A DNA stretch of 51,295 nt from contig NZ_KZ983962.1 in the NCBI RefSeq assembly GCF_003569765.1, positions 226 through 51,520 of the forward strand. Reading direction: 5' to 3'. This document shows positions 1 to 16,375 of this stretch, one piece after another. This DNA comes from Caldimonas tepidiphila. Its GTDB lineage: Bacteria; Pseudomonadota; Gammaproteobacteria; Burkholderiales; Burkholderiaceae_C. A model generated the notes under the pieces. It worked only from the letters and a program-made list of their open reading frames with translations. It was not told the origin of the DNA and did not search any database. The position numbers and the translations under genes are program-made. Positions within the stretch are counted from its first letter, which is position 1, and every line of letters starts with the position of its first letter.

Positions 1-106
1 GGCCGGGACGCCGTAGCGCGGTGCGGGGGCGGGCGGCCGCGGGGGTTCCGTTAAAAGCATTTGAAGCGATGGGGGCATCCGGGGCCCGCGAATCGATGGG
101 GATGCG

Positions 107-147
107 GCGATGCTAGAAGGGACTTCAGCCAAGGAAGTTCACATCGC
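107..147. other. Imperfect inverted repeat upstream of the hybrid kinase
   Basis: The arms GCGATG (107-112) and CATCGC (142-147) are perfectly complementary. Inside them GACTTC (121-126) pairs with GAAGTT (134-139) through five Watson-Crick pairs and one G-U pair. It could be an operator or an RNA hairpin in the leader of the kinase gene at 262. It does not fit any riboswitch consensus I know. The rest of 1-261 shows no convincing gene or promoter. Confidence 0.3.
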
Positions 148-261
148 TTGTCCGGATCATTCGAAGAACATGAACGCTGCAGAGGGCGCCGCGATGGGGC
201 GTGACGGGCGGGGGTGCTCGGGCGCAGGGGCCGGGCAGGCGGGTTGCCCGGGAGGCAGGCC

Positions 262-3825
<3,564 letters not shown>

Positions 3826-3838
3826 GGCCGCGCGCCCT

Positions 3839-4765
3839 TCAGCCGCCCGGCGCGCACACGCTGCGGTCGCGGCCGAGCCGCTTGGCCTCGTAGAGCGCGC
3901 CGTCGGCGCGCCGGATCGCCGCCTCGAGCGGCTCGCGCCCGAGCGCCTGCGCGAGCCCGGCCGAGAAGGTGTAGGGCAGCGCATGGGTTCCCGGCAGGGC
4001 GGCCCGCAGCCGCTCGACGATGGCCTGCGCCGCCTCGAGCGGCGCACCCGGCAGCAGCAGCAGGAACTCCTCGCCGCCGAGCCGCCCCAGCGCGTCGACG
4101 GGGCGCAGCAGCGCGCGGCAGTGCGCGCCGAAGTGGCGCAGCACCTCGTCGCCCCGGTCGTGCCCCTGCGTGTCGTTGATGCGCTTGAAGTGGTCGAGGT
4201 CGATCAGCGCCAGGCTGAAGGGCCGGCCGGATTCGGCGCAGCCGCGCAGCGCCGCCTCGCCGAGCTCGAGGATGCGGCGCCGCGACCACAGCCCGGTCAG
4301 CGCGTCGGTGCGCGCCACCGTCAGCATGTCCTCGTGCGCCTGCTGCAGCGACAGCTCGCGCGTCTTCAGCGCGGTGATGTCGCTCGCCACCGACAGCAGC
4401 CAGCCGTCGGGCCGCAGCGTCTCGGTCATCCACAGCCACTGCCCGCCGACGATGTCGACCGCGAAGGCGCGAAAGGGCGTGCTGCGGCGGCGCGGCAGGA
4501 TGTCGGCGAGGAACTGCTCGACGTCGCCGCAGTCGATCTGCACGCCAAAGCCGTGCCGGAAGCCGTGGCGCAGGAGATCGGGGAAATCCACCGGCATCGC
4601 CAAGCCGCGCAGGAACACGCGCTCGAAGCTCGCGCTGGCCCAGCGCAGCCGGTCCTGCGCGTCGTAGAGCCCCGCCACCAGCTCCGAGCACTCCAGCGTC
4701 GCGGCGACGGCCCGGCGCGCTTCCTCGTCGAGGAAGCGGTCCGCCGGCACCGGGTCGCCCTTCAT
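3839..4765 (-). CDS. PAS-GGDEF diguanylate cyclase
   Basis: A 308-residue soluble protein predicted to make c-di-GMP from two GTP. Residues about 20-135 form a PAS-like sensor that ends in SVASDITALKTRE, followed by a short coiled linker (about 138-152) and a GGDEF domain. The active-site motif is GGEEF (230-234), an active variant in this family. An inhibitory RxxD site (Arg221 to Asp224) stands exactly five residues before it, so product feedback is expected. The start is the ATG at 4765; upstream in-frame codons read as non-coding arginine-rich sequence. It is 184 bases downstream of the MASE1 gene on the same strand and tail to tail with the hybrid kinase. It is a candidate supplier of c-di-GMP for BcsA, but nothing in the sequence ties the two. 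Confidence 0.93.
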   Translation of the reverse strand: MKGDPVPADRFLDEEARRAVAATLECSELVAGLYDAQDRLRWASASFERVFLRGLAMPVDFPDLLRHGFRHGFGVQIDCGDVEQFLADILPRRRSTPFRAFAVDIVGGQWLWMTETLRPDGWLLSVASDITALKTRELSLQQAHEDMLTVARTDALTGLWSRRRILELGEAALRGCAESGRPFSLALIDLDHFKRINDTQGHDRGDEVLRHFGAHCRALLRPVDALGRLGGEEFLLLLPGAPLEAAQAIVERLRAALPGTHALPYTFSAGLAQALGREPLEAAIRRADGALYEAKRLGRDRSVCAPGG

Positions 4766-4949
4766 GGGGCGCGAGTGTAGGGCCGGGGCCGGGCCGCGGC
4801 GACGCGCGGACCGGCCCCCGCGTCGACTGCGACACGCTTCGGGGCGACAGCATGCCCGCGGGGCGCCGCGCCGTCGGGCTGCGAGGCACCGGTCTCGCAG
4901 CCGGCCCGCGGCAGGGCGGTTCCGATCCGCGAGAGGCGAGGGACGCGGC

Positions 4950-7900
4950 TCAGTGCCGCCAGGGCGGCGCCGGCGAGCGCCAGGCGCGCGCACTGGCGCT
5001 GTCCGAGCGCAGCGCCTGCGTGATGTGCTCGCTGCCGGCCGGGCGCGCGAACAGGTAGCCCTGCATCGCGTGGCAGCCGAGCTCCATCAGCACGTCGGCC
5101 TGCGCCTGCTGCTCGACGCCCTCGGCGATCACGTGCAGGTTCAGGCTGCGCGCGAGCGCGATGATCGCGTCGACGATCTTGCGGTCCTCGGGCGCGGCGG
5201 CGATCTCGCGCACGAAGGACTGGTCGACCTTCAGCGTGTCGACGGGGAAGCGGCGCAGGTAGGCGAGGCTCGAGTAGCCGGTGCCGAAGTCGTCGATGGC
5301 CACGCGCACGCCGAGCGCGCGCAGCTCGGCCAGCAGCGGCAGCGTCGCCTGCGGCTCCTGCATCAGCGTCGACTCGGTGATCTCGAGCTCGAGCTGGCGG
5401 CCGTCGAGCCCCGCCTGGCGCAGCGCCTCGGCGACCGAGCCGGCGAAGCCCGGCGCGGCGAACTGGATCGGCGAGATGTTGACCGAGACCTTGTCGAGCT
5501 CGAAGCCCTCGTCGAGCCAGCGCCGCTGCTGCCGGCAGGCCTCCTCGAGGATCCAGCGGCCGAGCGGCACGATCAGGCCGCTCTCCTCGGCCACCGGGAT
5601 GAAGACGCCGGGCGGCTGCTCGCCCTGCATGTCGCGACGCCAGCGCACCAGCGCCTCGACCCCGACGATGCGCCCGCTCGCGCAGTCCACCAGCGGCTGG
5701 TAGTGCAGGTGGAACTCGCGCGCGCCGATGCCGCGGCGCATGTCGCCCTCGAGCGACAGGCGCTTGGCCGCCGCCTCGTCCATCGTGCGCGAGAAGAAGT
5801 GGTGGCGGTTGCGGCCGTCGCGCTTGGCGCGGTACATCGCGGTGTCGGCGTGCTTGAGCAGCGTCTCGGCGTCCGCGCCGTCCTCGGGGAAGACCGCGAT
5901 GCCCAGGCTCGCACCGACCGTGACCTCGGTGCGCCCGATCATGCACGGCCGCGCGATCTCGGCGAGCACCGCCTGCGCGACGCGGGCGATGTCGTCCTTC
6001 GACGCGAGCATGCTCAGCACGATCACGAACTCGTCGCCGCCCATGCGGCTGACGGTGTCGGACGAGCGCAGCACGCCCTTGAGGCGCTGCGCGACCAGCC
6101 GCAGCAGCTCGTCGCCGGCCGCGTGCCCGAGCGAGTCGTTGACGTGCTTGAAGTTGTCGAGGTCGAGGAAGACCACGGCGAAGCTGCCGCCGTCGCGCGC
6201 GTGGATCAGGCAGGTCTGGCGCACGCGGTCGTAGAGCAGCACGCGGTTGGGCAGCCCGGTGAGCGCGTCGTGCTGCGCGAGGAAGCTCATGCGCTGCGCG
6301 AGCGCGCGCGACTCGCTCACGTCCTGGAACACCATCACCGCGCCGATCACCGTGCCGGCGCGGTCGCGGATCGGCGACACCGAGTCCTGGATCGCGTGCT
6401 CGCGCCCGTCGCGCGCCACGAGCAGCGTGTTCTCCGGCACCGCGGTGCGGTGGTGCTCGGCCAGGCAGCGCCGCACCGGGTCGTCGAGCGGCTCGCGCGT
6501 GGCCTGGTCGATCAGCCTCACCACCTCGGCGAAGGGACGACCGGCCGCGTCGCCGCGCGTCCAGCCCACCAGCGACTCGGCCACCGGGTTCAGGTAGCGC
6601 ACCCGCCCGTCGGCGTCGGTCGACACCACGCCGTCGCCGATCGAGTGCAGCGTCACCTCGCTGAGCTCCTGCTCGGCGGCGAGCGCCGCCGACAGCGCGC
6701 GCTTCTCGGTCACGTCCTCGACGAAGCCGACCACGCGCAGCGGCTGGCCGCGCTCGTCGCGCTCGAGCACCGCCGACACCAGCACGTCGAGCACCTCGCC
6801 GCGGCGCGCCACCATGCGCAGCTCGGCGTCGTGGCACAGGCCGAGCTCGAACAGCGCCGGGACCACCTCGCGGCGCATGCGCGACACCGACTCCGGCGCG
6901 AGGAACTCCTCGATGTGGCGGCCCAGCACCTCGTGCTCCTCGGCATAGCCGAGCTTGTGCAGCCAGTGCCGGCTCGCGCCGAGCAGCCGGCCGTCGGGCG
7001 CGAGCGAGTGCAGCATCGCCGGCGCGCGCAGGAACTGCTCGCGGTAGCGCTGGCGCTGCGCCTCCACCGAGGCCGCGAGCAGCAGCGGCGGCGCGAGCGT
7101 GGCCAGCAGCGCGAGGTAGAGCAGCGCGCGCGACTGCGCCAGCGCCTGCGGCGGCGGCACGAAGGCGCCCGAGGCCATCAGGCCGCCCACGCACGCGGAG
7201 GCCAGCAGCGCGGCGATCGCCGTCACCGCGAAGCCGGCGCGTGCCGCGGTCACCACCAGCGGCAGCGCGACGAAGACGAGCGGGAAGGGCAGGTGCAGCG
7301 GCGCGAGCACCGCCATCGCCAGGCTCGCGAGCAGCAGCAGCCAGGCCTCGGCGCGCGCGAAGCCCTGCACGCAGCCGCGCCAGCCCCGCTCCAGCAGGAA
7401 GAGCCCGAGCGGCAGCACCGTCATCGCGCCGACGAGCCGCGCCTGGAACCAGGAGATCGCCAGGCCCGCGAAGGAGCCGCCCACGCCCTGCGCGCCGAGC
7501 AGCGCCGCCGCCAGCAGCGCGGTGACGGAGGCCGGCACCACGCCCCCGAGCACGAACACCCGCATCAGCCGCCCCGGGTCGCGTGTTGCGCCGACCCAGG
7601 CGCCGCGACGCTTGAGCAGCCAGGCGGCGAGCGTCATGTCCACCGCGTTGCCGGCGAGGTAGCTCAGCGCGAGCGGCCAGGCGTCGCCGTAGGAGCGGTT
7701 CGCCGCCAGGCTCGCCAGCGCCAGCGCCCCGAGCAGCAGCGGCCAGTCGCGCGGGTGGCGGCCGAGCAGGGCGACGACGCCGACCGCGTTCGCGTACCAG
7801 AGCGTCGCGACGCTGCCCGGCTGGCGCGACAGCACGATGCCGCCGAGCACCAGGGCGAAATAGACCAGCGCCGCGCTCAGCGCCGCCGGCCAGGGCGAGC

Positions 7901-7967
7901 CGCGGCCCGCGGGCCCGGAGTGCGGGCGGCCCATGCCGGGCACGATGCCGCTGTCGCGCGGCCTCAT
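4950..7967 (-). CDS. MASE1-PAS-PAS-GGDEF-EAL membrane c-di-GMP enzyme
   Basis: A 1005-residue inner-membrane protein. Residues about 25-300 hold many hydrophobic segments typical of the MASE1 sensor. Two PAS domains follow (about 312-420 and 432-552). The GGDEF domain has an intact GGDEF (643-647) with an RSSD inhibitory site (634-637). The EAL domain has EALVRW (771-776), NISPIQF, LELEITEST, AIDDFGTGYSS, LKVDQSFV and AEGVE, so all recognised metal and catalytic positions of an active phosphodiesterase are present. It could both make and degrade c-di-GMP; which activity dominates cannot be read from sequence. The start is ATG 7967 or ATG 7934, neither with a clear ribosome site. It is divergent from the IclR gene across a 374-base gap. 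Confidence 0.92.
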   Translation of the reverse strand: MRPRDSGIVPGMGRPHSGPAGRGSPWPAALSAALVYFALVLGGIVLSRQPGSVATLWYANAVGVVALLGRHPRDWPLLLGALALASLAANRSYGDAWPLALSYLAGNAVDMTLAAWLLKRRGAWVGATRDPGRLMRVFVLGGVVPASVTALLAAALLGAQGVGGSFAGLAISWFQARLVGAMTVLPLGLFLLERGWRGCVQGFARAEAWLLLLASLAMAVLAPLHLPFPLVFVALPLVVTAARAGFAVTAIAALLASACVGGLMASGAFVPPPQALAQSRALLYLALLATLAPPLLLAASVEAQRQRYREQFLRAPAMLHSLAPDGRLLGASRHWLHKLGYAEEHEVLGRHIEEFLAPESVSRMRREVVPALFELGLCHDAELRMVARRGEVLDVLVSAVLERDERGQPLRVVGFVEDVTEKRALSAALAAEQELSEVTLHSIGDGVVSTDADGRVRYLNPVAESLVGWTRGDAAGRPFAEVVRLIDQATREPLDDPVRRCLAEHHRTAVPENTLLVARDGREHAIQDSVSPIRDRAGTVIGAVMVFQDVSESRALAQRMSFLAQHDALTGLPNRVLLYDRVRQTCLIHARDGGSFAVVFLDLDNFKHVNDSLGHAAGDELLRLVAQRLKGVLRSSDTVSRMGGDEFVIVLSMLASKDDIARVAQAVLAEIARPCMIGRTEVTVGASLGIAVFPEDGADAETLLKHADTAMYRAKRDGRNRHHFFSRTMDEAAAKRLSLEGDMRRGIGAREFHLHYQPLVDCASGRIVGVEALVRWRRDMQGEQPPGVFIPVAEESGLIVPLGRWILEEACRQQRRWLDEGFELDKVSVNISPIQFAAPGFAGSVAEALRQAGLDGRQLELEITESTLMQEPQATLPLLAELRALGVRVAIDDFGTGYSSLAYLRRFPVDTLKVDQSFVREIAAAPEDRKIVDAIIALARSLNLHVIAEGVEQQAQADVLMELGCHAMQGYLFARPAGSEHITQALRSDSASARAWRSPAPPWRH

Positions 7968-8190
7968 GCCGTCGCGGGCCGCCGGGCGCGGCGTGCGGCG
8001 GCCCGGCGGCGTTCCATCGGGGAGGGCGGGGGCTGCAAGTTCGTCCTTTCCGGAATGGGCAAACCCTCGCCGGGGCAGGAAAAGTGCCCGGACCGCCGGA
8101 CGAGGGCCGCAGGGTGCAGCAACTGCTCGCCGGCCGACTCGCGCTTTCCCTCTCAGGACTTTCCCTGGACCCGTGAAACGCTAGGGTTTT

Positions 8191-8204
8191 GATCGCGCTC
8201 GATC
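8191..8204. promoter_or_regulatory. Perfect inverted repeat, candidate IclR operator
   Basis: GATCG-CGCT-CGATC is a perfect five-base-arm palindrome with a four-base centre, about the size of an IclR-family operator. It lies upstream of the IclR gene and just before a possible -10 word TAGACT (8209-8214), whose -35 region (TTTTGA, 8187-8192) is weak. This lies within the 374-base gap 7968-8341 between the divergent MASE1 and IclR genes. The left part of that gap (7968-8150) shows nothing I can name. Confidence 0.35.
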
Positions 8205-8214
8205 TGCCTAGACT

Positions 8215-8251
8215 GGTTCAGCGGACTGGATGCAGTTCCGTTTTCTGAACC
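8215..8251. promoter_or_regulatory. Long imperfect inverted repeat before the IclR gene
   Basis: The arms GGTTCAG (8215-8221) and CTGAACC (8245-8251) are perfectly complementary. Inside them CGGA (8222-8225) pairs with TCCG (8237-8240), and CTG (8226-8228) pairs with CAG (8233-8235) around a GATG loop. The only interruptions are one unpaired T and a TTTT bulge. It could be a dimer-binding operator with arms about three helical turns apart, or an RNA hairpin in the leader of the regulator-transporter operon. Confidence 0.4.
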
Positions 8252-8341
8252 CGGCAGGCGTGCCAGAGCACAAGCCGAGGCGCTCGATCCAGCCTCCCGC
8301 ACCGCCCGCCGATCCCGCCAGTCTTCGGAGGAGGCAAGCCG

Positions 8342-9219
8342 ATGGACGAGAGCGTGTCGAGGGACGGGCCGGACGGCGCCGTGCCCGCGGGCGGGGACGC
8401 CGCGGCAGGCCGGCGCGCGCCGGTGCTGGTGCCGGCGGTGTCGCGGGCGCTGGCGGTGCTCGACCTGCTGGCCGACGGACGCGAGCCGATGAACGTGGCG
8501 CGCATCGCGGCGCGGCTCGGCTTGCCGAAGAGCAGCACCCACGGGCTGTGCCACACGCTGGCGGTGCGCGGCTACCTGCGCCGCTGCATCGACGGCAGCT
8601 ACTTCCTCGGCCCGCGGGTGATGTCGCTCGGCCAGGCCTTCATCGCGCGCACCGACGTGACGCAGGAGTTCGGCGCGGCCCTCGAGCAGGAGCTCGCGGC
8701 GCCGCCCGACGAGACGCTGGTGCTGTCGGTGCTCGACGGCACGGACGTGGTCTACCTCGCGGCGCGCCAGGGCCGCCGCCCGCTCGGGCTCGCCTTCAGC
8801 GCCGGGATGCGGCTGCCGGCGCACCTCGCGGCCACTGGCCGCGCGATGCTCGCCTACCAGGACGAGGCGCAGCTGCGCCGGCTGCTGCCGCGCGAGGAGC
8901 TCGCGCGCCTCACGCAGCACGGCCCCGCCACGCGCGTGCAGCTGCTGCAGGAGCTCGACGCGGTGCGCGCGCGCGGCTACAGCATCGACGACGAGACGGT
9001 GCGCGAGGGCGTGTACTGCCTCGGCGCGCCGGTGTTCGACGCCAGCGGCCGCGCGGTGGCCGGCGTCGGCGTGTGCATCCACAAGGCCTCGCTCGCGACG
9101 GACGGGCAGGGCGGCGGCGCCGAGCGCCAGCGCGACACCGTGCTGCGCGTCGCGCGCCGGCTCACGCAACGGCTCGGCGGCAGCGAGCCGGGCATCACGA
9201 CCATCGGAGGGGCAGCGGC

Positions 9220-9223
<4 letters not shown>
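8342..9223 (+). CDS. IclR-family transcriptional regulator
   Basis: A 293-residue DNA-binding regulator. The first 35 residues are a variable tail. The winged helix-turn-helix spans about 36-98 (VSRALAVLDLLADG, then RIAARLGLPKSSTHGLCHTL). The effector domain (about 110-285) has the family's end motif AGVGVCIHKASL. IclR proteins of beta- and gammaproteobacteria often control aromatic-acid catabolism and respond to small aromatics or organic acids. Here it is the first gene of an operon with an ABC importer: its stop overlaps the livG start (ATGA). It probably regulates that importer and itself. The ATG at 8342 follows a clear GGAGGA site; inverted repeats lie upstream at 8191-8251. Confidence 0.93.
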
Positions 9224-9996
<773 letters not shown>

Positions 9997-9997
9997 C

Positions 9998-10702
9998 ATG
10001 GCGCAACGCTTTCTCGAGGTGCGCGACCTGCACGCCTGGTACGGCGAGTCGCACGTGCTGCACGGCGTGGACTTCCATGTCGACGAGGGCGAGGTGGTCT
10101 CGCTGCTCGGGCGCAACGGCGCCGGGCGCACCAGCACGCTGCGCGCGATCATGGGGCTGACCGGCAGCCGCCGCGGCTCGGTGCGGGTGCGCGGCACCGA
10201 GACGATCGAGCTGCCCACGCACCGCATCGCGCGGCTGGGCATCGGCTACTGCCCCGAGGAGCGCGGCATCTTCTCGAGCCTGTCGGCCGAGGAGAACCTG
10301 CTGCTGCCGCCGCGGCTGTCGGCCGGCGGCATGGACGTGCAGCAGATCTACGCGATGTTCCCGAACCTGCGCGAGCGCGCCGGCAGCCAGGGCACGCGGC
10401 TGTCGGGCGGCGAGCAGCAGATGCTGGCGGTGGCGCGCATCCTGCGCACGGGCGCGCGGCTGCTGCTGCTCGACGAGATCTCCGAGGGGCTCGCGCCGGT
10501 GATCGTGCAGAAGCTCGCCGAGACCGTCGCGACGCTGCGCCGCCAGGGCTACACGGTGGTGATGGTGGAGCAGAACTTCCGCTTCGCCGCGCCGCTGGCC
10601 GACCGCTTCCTCGTGATGGAGCACGGCCGCATCATCCAGCAGTTCACCCAGGCAGAGCTGCCCGCGCACATCGGGCAGCTGCACGAGTACCTCGGCGTGT
10701 GA
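9998..10702 (+). CDS. livF: ABC transporter ATP-binding protein, LivF type, with Arg in Walker A
   Basis: A 234-residue partner ATPase of the same importer. The fold markers are complete: LSGGEQQ signature, LLLLDE Walker B with catalytic Glu, and VEQNF with Gln in place of the usual switch His. The Walker A motif reads GRNGAGRTS, so the invariant phosphate-binding lysine is arginine. The segment after Walker B is DEISEGL rather than DEPxxGL. The frame is open and the gene sits one base after livG, so this is not decay. Arginine variants seem to occur in some LivF lineages, as far as I recall. This may mean an asymmetric transporter in which LivG does most of the ATP hydrolysis; that part is inference. 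Confidence 0.92.
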   Translation: MAQRFLEVRDLHAWYGESHVLHGVDFHVDEGEVVSLLGRNGAGRTSTLRAIMGLTGSRRGSVRVRGTETIELPTHRIARLGIGYCPEERGIFSSLSAEENLLLPPRLSAGGMDVQQIYAMFPNLRERAGSQGTRLSGGEQQMLAVARILRTGARLLLLDEISEGLAPVIVQKLAETVATLRRQGYTVVMVEQNFRFAAPLADRFLVMEHGRIIQQFTQAELPAHIGQLHEYLGV

Positions 10703-10760
10703 GCGCCGCGCGCGCCCGCGTCCGCCCCGCCTTCCCGACCCCCACGAAGGAGACAACGAG

Positions 10761-11981
10761 ATGAGGAAGCTGAAGAGAATCGCCGCCGCCTGCGGCATTG
10801 CCGCCGGCCTCGCGTTCGGCGCCGCGGCCCCCGCGCACGCCCAGTTCTCCGGCGACGTGATCCGCATCGGCATCATCACCGACCTGTCCGGGCTCTATGC
10901 CGACATCGACGGGCAGGGCGGCGTCGAGGCGATCCGCATGGCGGTGGCCGACGCCGGCGGCGCGATCGCCGGCAAGAAGGTCGAGGTGCTGTTCGCCGAC
11001 CACCAGAACAAGGCCGACGTTGCCGCGTCGAAGGCGCGCGAGTGGTTCGACCAGCAGGGGCTGGACCTGCTGATCGGCGGCACCAACTCCGGCACCAGCC
11101 TCGCGATGGCCAAGGTCGCGCAGGAGAAGAAGAAGCCCTTCATCGCGGTGGGCGCCGCCACCGCGCAGCTCACCAACGAGCAGTGCAGCCCCTACACCGT
11201 GCACTGGGCCTACGACACGGTGGCGCTGGCCAAGGGCACCGGCGGCGCGGTGGTGAAGAACGGCGGCAAGACCTGGTACTTCCTCACCGCCGACTACGCC
11301 TTCGGCGCCTCGCTGCAGAACGACACCACCAAGGTCATCCAGGAGGCCGGCGGCAAGGTGCTCGGCTCGGTCAAGCACCCGCTGTCGGCGAGCGACTTCT
11401 CGTCCTTCCTGCTGCAGGCGCAGTCGAGCAAGGCGCAGATCCTGGGCCTGGCCAACGCGGGCGGCGACACGATCAACTCGATCAAGGCCGCCAACGAGTT
11501 CGGCATCACGCAGACGATGAAGCTCGCCGGGCTGCTGATGTTCATCAACGACATCCACTCGCTGGGCCTCAAGGCGACGCAGGGCATGTACCTCACCGAC
11601 AGCTGGTACTGGGACCTCAACGACGAGACCCGCGCCTGGGCCAAGCGCTTCCAGGAGCGCGTCAAGCGCATGCCCTCGTCGCTGCAGGCGGCCGACTACT
11701 CCGCCGCGACGCAGTACCTCAACGCCGTGAAGGCCGCCGGCACCGACGACGGCGACAAGGTGCTCGAGCAGCTGCGCAAGGCGAAGATCAATGACGTGTT
11801 CGCGAAGGAGGGCTTCATCCGCCAGGACGGGCGCATGGTGCACGACATGTACCTGATGCAGGTGAAGACGCCCGCGGAGTCGAAGGGCCCGTGGGACTAC
11901 CTGAAGGTGGTCGAGACGATCCGCGGCCCGGCGGCATGGACGACCAAGGAAGAAAGCAAGTGCGCCCTCTGGAAGCAGTGA
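10761..11981 (+). CDS. Periplasmic substrate-binding protein of the HAAT importer
   Basis: A 406-residue exported protein. A classical signal peptide ends at AHA before Gln28, followed by the typical type-1 periplasmic fold opening IRIGIITDLSGLYADIDG. The ligand site motif GGTNSGTSLAMAKVA replaces the pattern seen in true leucine-binding proteins. It should capture the substrate in the periplasm and deliver it to LivH/LivM. The ribosome site AAGGAGA precedes the ATG. The gene is the fourth of the operon and is followed by a GC-rich stem-loop, as is common after binding-protein genes that need higher expression. Given pobA next door, an aromatic acid such as 4-hydroxybenzoate is a reasonable guess, not shown. 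Confidence 0.9.
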   Translation: MRKLKRIAAACGIAAGLAFGAAAPAHAQFSGDVIRIGIITDLSGLYADIDGQGGVEAIRMAVADAGGAIAGKKVEVLFADHQNKADVAASKAREWFDQQGLDLLIGGTNSGTSLAMAKVAQEKKKPFIAVGAATAQLTNEQCSPYTVHWAYDTVALAKGTGGAVVKNGGKTWYFLTADYAFGASLQNDTTKVIQEAGGKVLGSVKHPLSASDFSSFLLQAQSSKAQILGLANAGGDTINSIKAANEFGITQTMKLAGLLMFINDIHSLGLKATQGMYLTDSWYWDLNDETRAWAKRFQERVKRMPSSLQAADYSAATQYLNAVKAAGTDDGDKVLEQLRKAKINDVFAKEGFIRQDGRMVHDMYLMQVKTPAESKGPWDYLKVVETIRGPAAWTTKEESKCALWKQ

Positions 11982-11987
11982 GGCCGA

Positions 11988-12018
11988 GCGCGGCGCCGGC
12001 GCGCGCCGCGCGCCGCGC
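11988..12018 (+). other. Stem-loop after the binding-protein gene
   Basis: GCGCGGCGC (11988-11996) pairs perfectly with GCGCCGCGC (12010-12018) around a 13-base loop, seven bases after the stop codon. There is no T-run. It is likely to protect the upstream mRNA from decay or to reduce read-through into livH. The whole 117-base spacer is very GC rich, so some of this pairing may be chance. Confidence 0.4.
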
Positions 12019-12098
12019 CCGGCCCGGGCAGGCGGGCTGAGGCCGGCCCGCCGGCCCGCTTCCTTCCCGGACCGCCCCGTCGTCCCCTCGGAGCCTCC

Positions 12099-12986
12099 AT
12101 GAACGAGATCTTCGGCATTCCGCTGCAGGCCTTCCTCGGGCAGTTGCTGCTCGGGCTGGTCAACGGCTCCTTCTACGCGCTGCTGAGCCTGGGGCTGGCG
12201 GTCATCTTCGGCCTGCTCGGCATCGTCAACTTCGCGCACGGCGCGCTCTACATGATCGGCGCCTACGTGGCCTGGTACGCGCTGGAGCGCTTCGGCATCA
12301 ACTACTGGGTCTCGCTCGTGCTCGCGCCGCTGCTGGTCGGCGCGCTCGGCCTCGCGATCGAGCGCACGCTGCTCAAGCGGCTCTACAAGCTCGACCCGCT
12401 CTACGGGCTGCTGCTGACCTTCGGCCTCGCGCTGATCTTCGAGGGCCTGTTCCGCCACGAGTTCGGCGTCTCGGGCCAGACCTACCCGGTGCCCGAGGCG
12501 CTGCAGGGCGCCACCAACCTCGGCTTCATGATCCTGCCGAACTACCGCGCCTGGGTGGTGCTCGCCTCGCTCGTCGTCTGCCTCGGCACCTGGTTCGTGA
12601 TCGAGAAGACGCGCCTCGGCGCGACGCTGCGCGCCGGCACCGAGAACCCGGCGCTGGTGCAGGCCTTCGGCATCAACGTGCCGCGCATGGTGATGCTGAC
12701 CTACGCGGGCGGCGCGGCGCTCGCGGCCTTCGCGGGCGTGCTGGCCGCGCCGGTGATCCAGGTGACGCCGCTGATGGGCAGCAACCTGATCATCGTCGTG
12801 TTCGCGGTGGTGGTGATCGGCGGCATGGGCTCGATCCTCGGCTCCATCCTCACCGGCCTCGGGCTCGGGCTGGTCGAGGGCCTGACCAAGGTGTTCTACC
12901 CCGAGGCCTCCAGCATCGTCGTGTTCGTGATCATGGCGATCGTGCTGATGATCCGGCCCGCGGGCCTGTTCGGCAAGGAGAAGTGA
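12099..12986 (+). CDS. livH: ABC importer permease, LivH type
   Basis: A 295-residue inner-membrane permease made almost wholly of hydrophobic segments. The family hallmarks are LVNGSFYALLSLGLAVIFGL followed by GIVNFAHGALYMIGAY near the N-terminus, and VIGGMGSILGSILTGLGLGL (about 240-262) in the cytoplasmic loop that contacts the ATPases. It pairs with LivM to form the transmembrane path. One base separates its stop from livM. Confidence 0.92.
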   Translation: MNEIFGIPLQAFLGQLLLGLVNGSFYALLSLGLAVIFGLLGIVNFAHGALYMIGAYVAWYALERFGINYWVSLVLAPLLVGALGLAIERTLLKRLYKLDPLYGLLLTFGLALIFEGLFRHEFGVSGQTYPVPEALQGATNLGFMILPNYRAWVVLASLVVCLGTWFVIEKTRLGATLRAGTENPALVQAFGINVPRMVMLTYAGGAALAAFAGVLAAPVIQVTPLMGSNLIIVVFAVVVIGGMGSILGSILTGLGLGLVEGLTKVFYPEASSIVVFVIMAIVLMIRPAGLFGKEK

Positions 12987-12987
12987 G

Positions 12988-16323
<3,336 letters not shown>

Positions 16324-16375
16324 GGCGGCGCGGCGCCTGCCCCCCTGTCCGCCTGCCGCACCGCACGAGGTCCCG

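Noticed and set aside
107-147. A c-di-GMP or other riboswitch upstream of the signalling cluster
   Set aside because: The sequence does not contain conserved riboswitch core bases; only generic pairing is seen.
214-261. Upstream GTG start for the hybrid kinase
   Set aside because: There is no ribosome site before it, whereas the ATG at 262 has GGGAGG at the right distance.
9998-10702. livF as a decaying gene because of the Walker A change
   Set aside because: The frame is full length, all other ATPase motifs are intact and the operon spacing is tight.
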